Source of the DNA: Chloroflexia bacterium SDU3-3
Lineage (GTDB): Bacteria > Chloroflexota > Chloroflexia > Chloroflexales > Roseiflexaceae
DNA: 64,000 nt
Reading direction: 5' to 3'
Assembly: GCA_009268125.1 (NCBI GenBank)
Contig: WBOU01000010.1
Coordinates: forward strand, 1 to 64,000
This document shows positions 41,413 to 49,887 of this stretch, in pieces. Below the pieces are notes generated by a model. That model did not search any database. It was not told the origin of the DNA and saw only the letters and a program-made list of their open reading frames with translations. Within the stretch, counting starts at the first letter, position 1, and the number at the start of each line of letters is the position of its first letter. The translations under genes were made by a program, and so were the position numbers.

Positions 41413-42036
41413 ATGCTGCACACCAACTGGAAGGGCTACCGCACGATCGCGTGGTTCGGGCAGGGCCTGCTGGCCAGCGCCACGCTGCTGATGCTCTTCC
41501 GTGCCAACTGGCTGGCCGCCGCCGCGCTGGGCGGCTTTCTGCTGGCCTCATTCGCATTCATGAAGCTTGAGCACCGGCTGCCCACGCTGTTCGACATGCT
41601 GTTCGTGCTGGCCGCGCTGATCAATGCGGGCGGCTGGGCCTGGGATCTGTACAACCAGCCCGGCCTCTATGACGAGATCGCCCACTGCTTCACGATCTTC
41701 GCGTTTACGCTGGCCTTCGGCTACCTGCTGTTCGAGCGCATGATGGCCAGCTTCTACGACCACCGTGTGCTGTTTATCGTGGTGATCGCCAGCCTGGGCA
41801 TCGCGCTGGGCGCACTGTGGGAGGTCGGCGAGTGGCTGTCCGATTTCGTGGTCGCCAAGCAGATCGTCTCGGGGCTGGATGATACGATCAGCGACCTGAT
41901 CCTGGACAGCGCGGGGGCGGTGGTGGCGGCGTGGATGAACATCGCCGTGCTAGAGGAGCGCTCGCGGGCCGAGCTGGCCCAGAAGGAGCGCGAGGAGCAG
42001 GGCATGGCCGCGCAGCCCAGCATGCGACGGGCCTAG
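41413..42036 (+). CDS. YjdF/DUF2238-like membrane protein
   Basis: A 207-residue protein with about six membrane helices. The motifs DEIAHCFTIFAF, GALWEVGEW and DDTISDLILDSAGA in the membrane, with conserved acidic residues and a His, match the YjdF (DUF2238) family of bacterial membrane proteins, whose function is not established. The C-terminal 25 residues are a charged cytoplasmic tail (EERSRAELAQKEREEQ). ATG 41413 has AAAGGA at good distance. It is the second plus-strand gene after PPK2 but separated from it by a terminator, so it has separate transcription; it ends at a bidirectional terminator. Confidence 0.82.
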   Translation: MLHTNWKGYRTIAWFGQGLLASATLLMLFRANWLAAAALGGFLLASFAFMKLEHRLPTLFDMLFVLAALINAGGWAWDLYNQPGLYDEIAHCFTIFAFTLAFGYLLFERMMASFYDHRVLFIVVIASLGIALGALWEVGEWLSDFVVAKQIVSGLDDTISDLILDSAGAVVAAWMNIAVLEERSRAELAQKEREEQGMAAQPSMRRA

Positions 42037-42069
42037 CGAGCCTGTGCGTTCTCGTTTGGCAGCGATTCT

Positions 42070-42103
42070 TTACCACGAAGACTCGAAGACTCGAAGATTC
42101 GGA
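42070..42103 (+). repeat. CGAAGACTCGAAG-type repeat
   Basis: TTTACCACGAAGACTCGAAG followed by ACTCGAAGATTCGG, a CGAAG variant of the dispersed family. Confidence 0.7.
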
Positions 42104-42150
42104 AGGGGCGAAAATGAGCAAGCACGGCTCGCACTTTTTCTCTACTATAT

Positions 42151-42216
42151 AAAAGATGATCACCGCCTGTTTGTTTATCAGTATCGATCAAACAAACTGC
42201 GGTGATCATCTTTTTT
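42151..42216. terminator. Long bidirectional hairpin terminator
   Basis: AAAAGATGATCACCGC pairs with GCGGTGATCATCTTTT, then a bulge, then GTTTGTTT pairs with AAACAAAC. A and T runs on the two sides make it usable by both convergent genes. Confidence 0.92.
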
Positions 42217-42246
42217 CTGCCAAATCACCGATCAGGCAGATCGCGC

Positions 42247-45200
42247 CTACTCGGCCACCAGCTCCTCCAGGCGCACGCTCAGCACGCGCGATGCGCCGTC
42301 GTCGCCCATCGAGACGCCGTAGATAGTGCTGGCCACCTCGATAGTGCCACGGTTGTGCGTCACCAGCAGGAACTGGGTCTGCTCGCCCAGGTCGCTGATC
42401 ATGGCGCGGAACCGCCCCACGTTGGCCTCGTCCAGCGCGGCGTCGACCTCATCCAGGATGCAGAAGGGCGTGGGGTTGACCGCCAGGATGGCGAACAGCA
42501 GCGCCGAGGCCGTGAGCGCCCGCTCGCCGCCGGAGAGCAGCGCGATGTTCTGCTGGCGCTTGCCGGGCGGGCGCACGGTTATGTCCACCCCATAGTCATC
42601 GATGCTGGCCGCGCCATCGGCCTGATCGCCCCCGCCGGTGGTGAGAAACAGCTTGGCCTCGCCGCCGCCAAACAGCCGCACGAAGCACTTCTCGAACTCC
42701 ACCGCGATGGCCGCGAAGGTGCGCTCGAAGCGGTCGCGCATGGCCGCATCCAGCTCGGCGATCAGCTCGCGCAGCGACTGGGCGGCCTGCTGCAGGTCGC
42801 CTATCTGCGTGGTCATAAACTCGTAGCGCTGGTTGGCCTGCTCGTACTCCTCCAGGGCCAGCGGGTTCACCGCGCCCAGCCGCGCCATGCGCCCGCGCAT
42901 GGCGGCGATCTGCTCGGCCATGTCGGCGGGGGCCTCGGCAGCATCCTCGGGCGGCGGCAGGGTCTCCACGTCCACATCGTCGGCGGCGGCGCGCTCCCAG
43001 ATGGTATCCTGGCGATCCTTGGCGCGCTGGGCCTCCACCGAGGCGCGGCCATGGGCCGACTCGGCCTCCAGCAGGGCCTTGGTCTGGCCGGCCTCGCGCT
43101 GCTCCAGCTCGGCGCGGCGCTGCTCCAGCTCCTCCAGCTCGTGCTCGGCGGGGCCGATCAGGGTGCGCAGCTGGTCGATCTGGGCCAGCAGGGCGGCGTG
43201 GGTCTGCTCCAGCGCGGCCAGCTGCTGCTGCGAGGCCACGCGCTCGCGCCCGATGTCGGCGATGCGCTGCTCGGCCTCGCGCTGCTGCTGGGCCTGCCGC
43301 GCCAGCTGCTGGTCGTGCGACTGGAGTAGGGCGCGCTCGGCGCGCAGCTCGCCCTCGACGGCGGCGGCGGCGGCACGCAGCTCGGCCAGGCGGGCCTGGG
43401 CGGCGCGCTCGCGCTCGGCGCGGGCCGCGTCGGCCTCGCGCAGGGCGGCCAGCGCGGCGGATGCGGCCTGCTCGCGCTCGGCCAGGCGGGCGCGCTCCTC
43501 GGCCAGGGACTGCTCCTGAGCGTCGAGCGCGGCCAGGTCGGCGGCCACCTGCTCGGCGCGGCGGCGCTGCAGCTCGGCAGCACCCTCGGCGCGCTCTAGC
43601 TCGCGCCGCGCCCGCGCCTCGGCCTCGCGCTGCTGCTCTAGCTCCTGCCCGGCGCGGCGGCGGGCGGCCTCGGCCTCGCGCGCGGCCCGCTCGGCGGCGG
43701 CGATGCCGCCCTCAAGCGCAGCGCGGGCCTGCTGCTGCTCGGCGGCGGCGGCGCGGGCCTGCTCCACCTGCTCGGGCAGCTCGCGCAGCTCGCGCTCGCG
43801 GCGCAGCACGCCGGACTCCTTGATCTGCGCGCCGCCCGTCACCGCGCCGCCGCCGCTCACCTGCTCGCCCGCCAGCGTCACCAGCGACCAGCCGCCACCC
43901 AGGCCGCGCAGCACGCGGCGGGCGGTGGGCAGATCCTCAACCACGATCGTGCGGCCCAGCATGCTCCAGATCACGTCGCGGTAGTGCTCGTCGTAGTCCA
44001 CCAGCTCGGCGGCCACGCCCAGCACGCCGCGCTCGTCATCCAGGCGCGGGCGGCCATCGCCGCGCTGCTGGCGGATGGTGTCCAGTGGCAGGAAGGTGGC
44101 GCGGCCTGCGCCGCTCTTCTTCAGCGCCGCGATCGCATCCTCGGCGTCGCCCCACTGCTCCACCACGATGTTCTGCAGGCGCGACCCCAGCGCCACCTCC
44201 ACCGCCGTCTCCAGGTGGCTGGGCGTGCGCACCAGCGAGGAGACCAGCGCGAAGCCCTCGCGCCGCTGCGCCTCGGCCCACTGCATGGCGGCCTTCACGC
44301 CCGCGAAGGTGCCCGCGTAGCTGCGCTGCAGCCGCGTGAGGCTCTCCAGCCGCGCGTCGAGGTCGGCCAGGATGCGGCGGGCCTGCGAGAGCGACTCCTC
44401 GGCCCTGGCGCGCTCGCCGCGCAGGCGATCCAGCTCGGCGCGGGCTTGCTCCTCGGCCTGCTGCGCGTCGGCGCGGGCCTGCTGCGCGGCCTGCAGGCGC
44501 TGCTCCAGGCTGGCCGCGCCATCGCGCAGCTTCTGAGCCGCATCCTCGGCCTGCCGCAGCGCATCGGCCTGGCGCTGGTGCTCGCTGCCCAGCGTGGCGC
44601 GGCGCTGGCCCAGCTGGCTGGCGCGCTGCCCGGCCTGGGCCAGCGCGGCCTGGGCGGCGGCCTCCTCGCGCTGGGCCGCATCCAGCTGCTGGCGCGCGGC
44701 CCGCAGCTCGCGCTCGGCGTGGGCCTGCGCCTCGGCGTGGGCCTGCGCCTCGGCGCGGGCCGTGGCCAGCCGGGCCTCGGCCTCGGCACCGCGCTGGGCG
44801 ATGGCGGCGCGCTCTAGCTCTAGCTCCTCGTGGCGCAGCCCCAGCTCGCGCAGGCTGCGCTCGGCCTCCTCCTCGCGGCGGGCCAGCGCGGCCAGGCGCT
44901 CGGTGCCCACGGCCAGGTTGCGCTGGGCCAGCTCGGCCTGGCTGTGCAGCCCGCTGCTCTCGGTGTGCAGCTCGCCCAGCCGGTCGCGCAGCTCCTTCAG
45001 CGCGGCGCGCGCGCTGGCCAGCTCGGCGCTGGCGGCGGCCTGGTGGGCGCGGCGCGCATTCAGCTCGCCCGCCAGCGCGGACTCGGCGGCCTCGGCCTCG
45101 GCCAGGGTGCGGCGGGCCGTCGCCCAGGCCGCCGTGTAGTGGCGCAGCAGCAGCCCGCGCAGCTCGCCGTTCAGCTCGTGGTAGCTGCGCGCGAGGCTGG

Positions 45201-45816
45201 CCTGCCGCTTCAGCGAGCGCAGGCGCGGCTCCAGCTCGGAGAGCACATCGGCGCAGCGCTCCATGTTCGCGCCGGTCTCGCGCAGCTTCGACTCGGCATC
45301 CGACTTGCGCGACACGAAGGTGCCGATCTCGGCGGCGTCCTCGAACATGCGGCGGCGCTCCTCGGGGCGCAGCGTCAGCACCGCATCCACCAAGCCCTGG
45401 TTGATAATGGTGTACGAGCCGCCTAGCGGCCCCACCGCCTCCTGCACATCGCGCAGGCGCACCCGGCTGCGGTTCAGGTAGTACTCGTTGTCGCCAGCGC
45501 GCGTGGCCTTGCGGGTGATCGTCACCTCGTTGTAGGGCAGCGGCAGCACGCGGTCGCTGTTATCTATGGTTAGGGAAACCTCGGCATAGCCCGAGGGCGC
45601 GCGCCTGCCGCCGCCGCTGAAGATCATGTCCTCGGTGCGCTTCGAGCGCAGCGCCGCCTGGCTCTGCTCGCCCAGCACCCAGCGCACGGCGTCATTAATA
45701 TTGCTTTTGCCAGAGCCATTGGGGCCGATCACGGCGGTGATGCCGGGGCGAAATTCGAGCACGGTGTGCGCGGCGAAGGTCTTAAACCCGTGGATTTCTA
45801 GCCGTTTGAGGTGCAT
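42247..45816 (-). CDS. smc: Chromosome segregation protein SMC
   Basis: The 1189-residue SMC subunit of the bacterial condensin. The N-terminal ATPase half has GPNGSGKSN at 32-40; long coiled coils (about 170-490 and 670-1020), unusually rich in Ala, Arg and Gln and thus encoded by very GC-rich DNA, flank a hinge at about 500-660 (FLPLDTIRQQ and SGGGAVTGG). The C-terminal half has the signature LLSGGERALTA and Walker B CILDEVDAALDEANV. The length equals typical bacterial SMC. The partners ScpA and ScpB are not in the window. ATG 45816 is supported by the canonical MHLKRLEIHGFKTFA start. A minus-strand extended -10 lies near 45908. Confidence 0.97.
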   Translation of the reverse strand: MHLKRLEIHGFKTFAAHTVLEFRPGITAVIGPNGSGKSNINDAVRWVLGEQSQAALRSKRTEDMIFSGGGRRAPSGYAEVSLTIDNSDRVLPLPYNEVTITRKATRAGDNEYYLNRSRVRLRDVQEAVGPLGGSYTIINQGLVDAVLTLRPEERRRMFEDAAEIGTFVSRKSDAESKLRETGANMERCADVLSELEPRLRSLKRQASLARSYHELNGELRGLLLRHYTAAWATARRTLAEAEAAESALAGELNARRAHQAAASAELASARAALKELRDRLGELHTESSGLHSQAELAQRNLAVGTERLAALARREEEAERSLRELGLRHEELELERAAIAQRGAEAEARLATARAEAQAHAEAQAHAERELRAARQQLDAAQREEAAAQAALAQAGQRASQLGQRRATLGSEHQRQADALRQAEDAAQKLRDGAASLEQRLQAAQQARADAQQAEEQARAELDRLRGERARAEESLSQARRILADLDARLESLTRLQRSYAGTFAGVKAAMQWAEAQRREGFALVSSLVRTPSHLETAVEVALGSRLQNIVVEQWGDAEDAIAALKKSGAGRATFLPLDTIRQQRGDGRPRLDDERGVLGVAAELVDYDEHYRDVIWSMLGRTIVVEDLPTARRVLRGLGGGWSLVTLAGEQVSGGGAVTGGAQIKESGVLRRERELRELPEQVEQARAAAAEQQQARAALEGGIAAAERAAREAEAARRRAGQELEQQREAEARARRELERAEGAAELQRRRAEQVAADLAALDAQEQSLAEERARLAEREQAASAALAALREADAARAERERAAQARLAELRAAAAAVEGELRAERALLQSHDQQLARQAQQQREAEQRIADIGRERVASQQQLAALEQTHAALLAQIDQLRTLIGPAEHELEELEQRRAELEQREAGQTKALLEAESAHGRASVEAQRAKDRQDTIWERAAADDVDVETLPPPEDAAEAPADMAEQIAAMRGRMARLGAVNPLALEEYEQANQRYEFMTTQIGDLQQAAQSLRELIAELDAAMRDRFERTFAAIAVEFEKCFVRLFGGGEAKLFLTTGGGDQADGAASIDDYGVDITVRPPGKRQQNIALLSGGERALTASALLFAILAVNPTPFCILDEVDAALDEANVGRFRAMISDLGEQTQFLLVTHNRGTIEVASTIYGVSMGDDGASRVLSVRLEELVAE

Positions 45817-45907
45817 GCGATCTGTGGCCGACTATCTTCAAAGCCGCGTGCGAGAATCGCTCGTACGCAGCACAATACTGCATTAGAGAGGGATGAGACT
45901 TGGCCGC

Positions 45908-45916
45908 ATTATAGCA
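45908..45916 (-). promoter_or_regulatory. Extended -10 promoter of smc
   Basis: On the minus strand TGCTATAAT, about 92 bases upstream of the smc start codon. Confidence 0.6.
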
Positions 45917-46195
45917 TAGAAGGTTGACAAGCCCAGCCGAACTCCCCATCATGACAGAGCATAGTTTGCTCGCCTTGCGCCCGCCTAGGGCCGCAGGGCG
46001 AGGAGAAAACGGGCGGCGGCACTGGGCTGGGCCTTCCCGCTACGGGATGGATCATGGCCAGCGCCAGCGATCTGGCACCTTCGCTGGATGGGCCAGGCGC
46101 CAGCGGCCCAGCCCACCAGCCCTCGGCCTTCCAGCGACCCAACTCACGAGCGGCCAGGATGCCCAACAGTGCATCGTGACGCTCCCCCTTGGCAC
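45917..46195. other. Non-coding region between divergent smc and sigma-like gene
   Basis: The divergent gap 45817-46195 is about 380 bases. Apart from the smc promoter it holds GC-rich sequence with GGGCTGGGCC-like short inverted motifs (46025-46110) and no clear promoter for the plus-strand gene. Small frames overlap on both strands; none is supported. Confidence 0.5.
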
Positions 46196-48175
46196 ATGAC
46201 ACACCCCATGCCCTCGATAGATGATCTTGTGGAGGCCAGCTACGACCAGCTGTTCCGCCTCGCGCTGCTGCTCACCGGCGACATGCGGCGCGCCGCGCTG
46301 CACATCCAGCAGGCCGTGCGGCAGGCCGCCAGCGCCCCGGGCCAGCCCGAGCAGGCGCTGCTGCGCGCCATGCTGCCACGCGCCGCGCGCTATGGCCGCT
46401 GGCGGCCCGGCCCGACCCAGCGCCAGCGCGCCGCCCTGCCCAGGCCCCAGGCCGATGCGCTGCTACGGCTGCTGGCCGAACTGCCGCCCGCCACCCGGCT
46501 GGCGGTGGGGCTGCACTACCTGCGCGGCCTCGCCCCCGACGAGCTAGCCGCGATCGCTGGCGAGGGTGCCGAGGCCGCGCTGGCCAGCTTCCGCGCCACG
46601 GCGGCGCTGCGCCTGGGTATCGCCCCCGCCGACACACCCCCGCCCGACCTGGTGCAAATGGACGCGTGGCTGCGCGGCAGGCTGGGGGCCGACGAGGCCA
46701 CCGCGTTGCGCGGCCAGATCTTCGCCGACGAGGAGACCCGCGCCCAGCGCGACGCCATGCAGCGCGTGGCCGAGCTGCTGCCCATAGCCATCGCCGGCCT
46801 GTTCGCCATCGACCCGCCCGCCGCGCCACAGCCCGCCCCCGCCGCGCCAAGGCCGCAGCGCCCCCGCCGCGCCAAGGCGCTGGCCGCGCTGGTGGCTGGC
46901 GTGCTGCTGGCCAGCGCGCTGATCATGGTGGTGCCAGGGCTGTTCAGCCCGCCCGCCGCGCCTGCGCTAGCGCTCAGCGCGGCGGATGTGCTCGATGCCG
47001 CCATCCACCGCTTCGACCAGGGCCAGCGCGGCAGCGGCACCCTACACGAGCGCTACCGCGCCGCCATGCCAAACGGCGACGACATCACCATCGAGCGCTG
47101 GTACGACTTCGCCAGCCCCAACCGGCTATCGGTCGACGTGCATAGCACCCGACGCGCCATGTTCGCCCTGCGCGCCGACGGCACTGGCAACATCCAGTAC
47201 TACGGCAGCCCGCGCTGGGCGCGCTTTGCCCCCGACCAGGCCCGCAACCTGGTCTACCAGATGCCCCCAGCCGAGGCCCAGGCAGCCATGCCCGTGCTGC
47301 GCAGCGCGCTGGTGGCCGACAGCCCGCACATCAGCGAGCGCAGCATCAAGCCCGACATCGGCGCGCTCTACCTGGCCCAGGCCCGCACCCAGGGCGCGGG
47401 GCTGCTGGGCAACACCCAGATGCTCGGGCGCGATGCGCTGCTGCTGCGCTACACCACCACCATGCTCCCCGGCGAGCAGGCGGATGGCGAGCAGCGCCAG
47501 GTGCTGCTCGCCATCGACCGCGAGCTGCACGCCCTGCTGGATGTCACGGTGCTAACCGAGCGCGGCGGCGAGTCGGCCAGCCAGCGGCCATGGTACGCCG
47601 AGCAGATCGAGCTGGTGGAGAACGCCCCGGTCGGCCAGTTCAGCATCGCCAACACCATGGATGCCATCCAGATCACCGGCGTGCGCAGCCTCAGCCTGCC
47701 CAACATCCCCAGCGAGCTGTTCACGACCCTTGAGGAGGCCCAGCGCAGCAGCACCAGCGCGCTGCTGGTGCCCACCGCCCTGCCCGAGCCGATGCGCGGG
47801 CTGCTGATCGACCGCAACACCAGCGGGCTGCGCCCGGCCTACACGCTGCTCTACGAGGGCGAGTTCCGCACCATCACGCTCTCGCAGGGCGGCGACGTGC
47901 TGCAGTACGGCCAGCTCGACCCCGCCGAGCATAGCGCGGGCGCGTACCGCTACAGCCTCGGCAGCACCCCAGGCAGCAGCATCGCCGTGGTCAGCAGCAT
48001 CGCTGGGCAGGGCCAGCCGATCAGCATCCAGTTCGATGACATCTACAGCACCCCCGAGGAGCGCGCGGCGGCGCTGGAAAACATCATCACATCGCTCACC
48101 CCGGTGACGCGCGACAATGTCCAGGCGCTCCAGCAGACCCTGGTGCCAATGGCCGTGGCGGGCGGCGCACCCTAA
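46196..48175 (+). CDS. Membrane-tethered sigma-70-like protein with extracellular LolA/MucB-like domain
   Basis: A 659-residue protein of mixed architecture. Residues 6-45 resemble ECF sigma region 2 (SYDQLFRLALLLTGD) and 88-140 resemble region 4 (LAELPPATRLAVGLHYLRGL followed by an HTH-like stretch), but both are degenerate: the usual AEDLVQETF motif is replaced and the recognition helix is Ala-rich. A helical segment (151-205) and a Pro-rich linker lead to one membrane helix at 228-250. The remainder (about 260-659) is extracytoplasmic and has the look of LolA/MucB-type lipoprotein-sorting or sensing folds (ERWYDFASPNRLSVDV). ATG 46196 or 46208 is the start; neither has a good ribosome site. 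I infer a sensor derived from a sigma/anti-sigma fusion; DNA binding is unproven. Confidence 0.7.
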   Translation: MTHPMPSIDDLVEASYDQLFRLALLLTGDMRRAALHIQQAVRQAASAPGQPEQALLRAMLPRAARYGRWRPGPTQRQRAALPRPQADALLRLLAELPPATRLAVGLHYLRGLAPDELAAIAGEGAEAALASFRATAALRLGIAPADTPPPDLVQMDAWLRGRLGADEATALRGQIFADEETRAQRDAMQRVAELLPIAIAGLFAIDPPAAPQPAPAAPRPQRPRRAKALAALVAGVLLASALIMVVPGLFSPPAAPALALSAADVLDAAIHRFDQGQRGSGTLHERYRAAMPNGDDITIERWYDFASPNRLSVDVHSTRRAMFALRADGTGNIQYYGSPRWARFAPDQARNLVYQMPPAEAQAAMPVLRSALVADSPHISERSIKPDIGALYLAQARTQGAGLLGNTQMLGRDALLLRYTTTMLPGEQADGEQRQVLLAIDRELHALLDVTVLTERGGESASQRPWYAEQIELVENAPVGQFSIANTMDAIQITGVRSLSLPNIPSELFTTLEEAQRSSTSALLVPTALPEPMRGLLIDRNTSGLRPAYTLLYEGEFRTITLSQGGDVLQYGQLDPAEHSAGAYRYSLGSTPGSSIAVVSSIAGQGQPISIQFDDIYSTPEERAAALENIITSLTPVTRDNVQALQQTLVPMAVAGGAP

Positions 48176-48280
48176 ACGTGCTGCCCCATCCTCACAGCAA
48201 TTGCAGTCGCCAATCTTTCCCCGATGGCTCGTTCATGCTCATAAGCAAGAAGAGCGTCCGGGCCGCCCCAGCGCGCTGCT

Positions 48281-48315
48281 GCGCGTGAGGCCCGCCTCTG
48301 GCGGGCCTCACGCGC
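48281..48315. terminator. Perfect 16-base-pair hairpin
   Basis: GCGCGTGAGGCCCGCC and its exact complement around TCT. No T run follows, so it may terminate the upstream gene imperfectly or protect mRNA ends. Confidence 0.65.
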
Positions 48316-48365
48316 ACATCACAGACACATAAGCCACTACATAGGCATGTTGGCGGCATCCGGCG

Positions 48366-48371
48366 TATAAT
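48366..48371 (+). promoter_or_regulatory. -10 element before the L,D-transpeptidase gene
   Basis: Perfect TATAAT 48 bases before the start codon; no convincing -35. Confidence 0.5.
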
Positions 48372-48419
48372 AGAGCGGCAGAGCAAACAGATAGCCACGC
48401 CATCTCCTAAAGGCCGACC

Positions 48420-49676
48420 ATGAGCAGAATCCAACGAATCACCCTTCTCGGCACACTCGCCCTGATCGCCACGGTGGGGGCGCTCGCGGCGCACGCGGTC
48501 GCGCCGCTGGTGGCCCAGGCCATCCCCAGCGGCACCCCCACCCTGCAGCCCGTCCCGGCCAGCGGCGCTTCCGACTTCACGCCCAGTATGAGCCAGCAGC
48601 AGGCCGCCGATGCCGTCACCGCCGCGCAGCAGCAGGATATGGCCCGCCGCGCCAACCTGGGGCCGACCCCGCTGGAAGGGCTACCTAGCTTCTCGACGGT
48701 CTACATCCCTTCCAGCAGGCACCACCTGAGCGACCGCGCGGGCTTCCTGAGCTTCTGGCGAGAAAACGGCGGCCAGCTCATCTTCGGCGATCCAGTGACC
48801 GACGAGCTGGTCGAGGATGGCAAGGTGGTACAGTACTTCAGCCAGGCCAAGTTCGAGTACAACCCCGAGTCGGGCAGCATCCAGCTGGCCCTGCTGGGCA
48901 GCCAGCTGGCGGCAGGCCGCAGCTTCGCGCCGGGCAGCCCCGACGGCGGCGACATGTACTTCCGCGAGACCGGGCACACGCTCAGCGGCGCATTCCTGAT
49001 CTTCTGGCAGAAGCGCGGCGGGCTGCAGATCTTCGGCTACCCGATCAGCGAGCCGCTGCAGGAGACCAGCAGCATCGACGGCCAGCTGCGCACCGTGCAG
49101 TACTTCGAGCGCGCCAAGTTCGAGCACTTCCCCGACGAGCTGTACCCGCTCTACCGCCAGCAGGTGGCCGCGCGAGGCCTCAAGCTGGCCGCCCTGCACG
49201 AGGTTCGGCTGGCCGCCCTGGGCCAGCAGGCCGCTCGCCTGCGCGGCGCGCCCACCGCCGAGGTGCAGCCCTTCAGCGGCGCGGTGGCCTGGTCGCCCAA
49301 AAACTACGAGCGCCGCATCGAGGTCAACCTCACCACCCAGAGCCTGATCGCCTACGAGGGTAGCGTGCCGGTGTACCACGCGCTGGTGGCCAGCGGCCAG
49401 GATGGCATGAACACACCCACCGGCAGCTTCGCCATCTACGACAAGCTCCCGATCCAGGACATGGTCGGTTCGATAGGCAGCGAGTCGTGGTATGTGCCCT
49501 CGGTGCCATGGGTGCAATACGTGGTGGGCGGCGTGGCGCTGCACGGCACCTACTGGCACGACAAGTGGGGCACCGGCACGCGCATGTCGCACGGCTGTAT
49601 CAACCTCAACATCGACGACGCCCAGTGGCTCTACGAATGGGCCGACATCGGCACCAGCGTGAATATCAGCTATTAG
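48420..49676 (+). CDS. L,D-transpeptidase (YkuD) with N-terminal repeat domain
   Basis: A 418-residue exported enzyme. Residues 1-34 are a signal peptide or anchor (RITLLGTLALIATVGALAAH). The YkuD domain (about 298-418) carries the catalytic set His375 in LHGTYWH, and SHGCINL with Cys393, so it can make 3-3 cross-links or attach proteins to peptidoglycan. Before it, two copies of a motif (FWRENGGQLIFGDPVTDEL then VVQYFSQAKFEY; FWQKRGGLQIFGYPISEPL then TVQYFERAKFEHFPDE) form a wall-associated repeat that I know from secreted Chloroflexota proteins. It lies between the membrane-tethered sigma-like gene and a two-component pair, all on one strand, with a separate -10. Confidence 0.92.
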   Translation: MSRIQRITLLGTLALIATVGALAAHAVAPLVAQAIPSGTPTLQPVPASGASDFTPSMSQQQAADAVTAAQQQDMARRANLGPTPLEGLPSFSTVYIPSSRHHLSDRAGFLSFWRENGGQLIFGDPVTDELVEDGKVVQYFSQAKFEYNPESGSIQLALLGSQLAAGRSFAPGSPDGGDMYFRETGHTLSGAFLIFWQKRGGLQIFGYPISEPLQETSSIDGQLRTVQYFERAKFEHFPDELYPLYRQQVAARGLKLAALHEVRLAALGQQAARLRGAPTAEVQPFSGAVAWSPKNYERRIEVNLTTQSLIAYEGSVPVYHALVASGQDGMNTPTGSFAIYDKLPIQDMVGSIGSESWYVPSVPWVQYVVGGVALHGTYWHDKWGTGTRMSHGCINLNIDDAQWLYEWADIGTSVNISY

Positions 49677-49887
49677 CCGAGGCCGCCTACGCAGGGGGTG
49701 AATCTCGACAATTGCCAATTGCAGATTCTTATGGCACAATCAGCCCTAACACTATACGGGGTATACACAGCACCACCAAGCATATCGGCAGAGGCCCAAC
49801 CAAACGGCCCGCCAGCCAACCCAGCCCACCCCGGCCAGACGTCCCTCGGACGAGGGCTAGCGCACTTGCGGCGGCACCTAGGCACCT

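Noticed and set aside
42326-45426. Many long plus-strand frames opposite smc
   Set aside because: They are shadows of GC-rich coiled-coil codons; they have poor starts and no recognisable domain.
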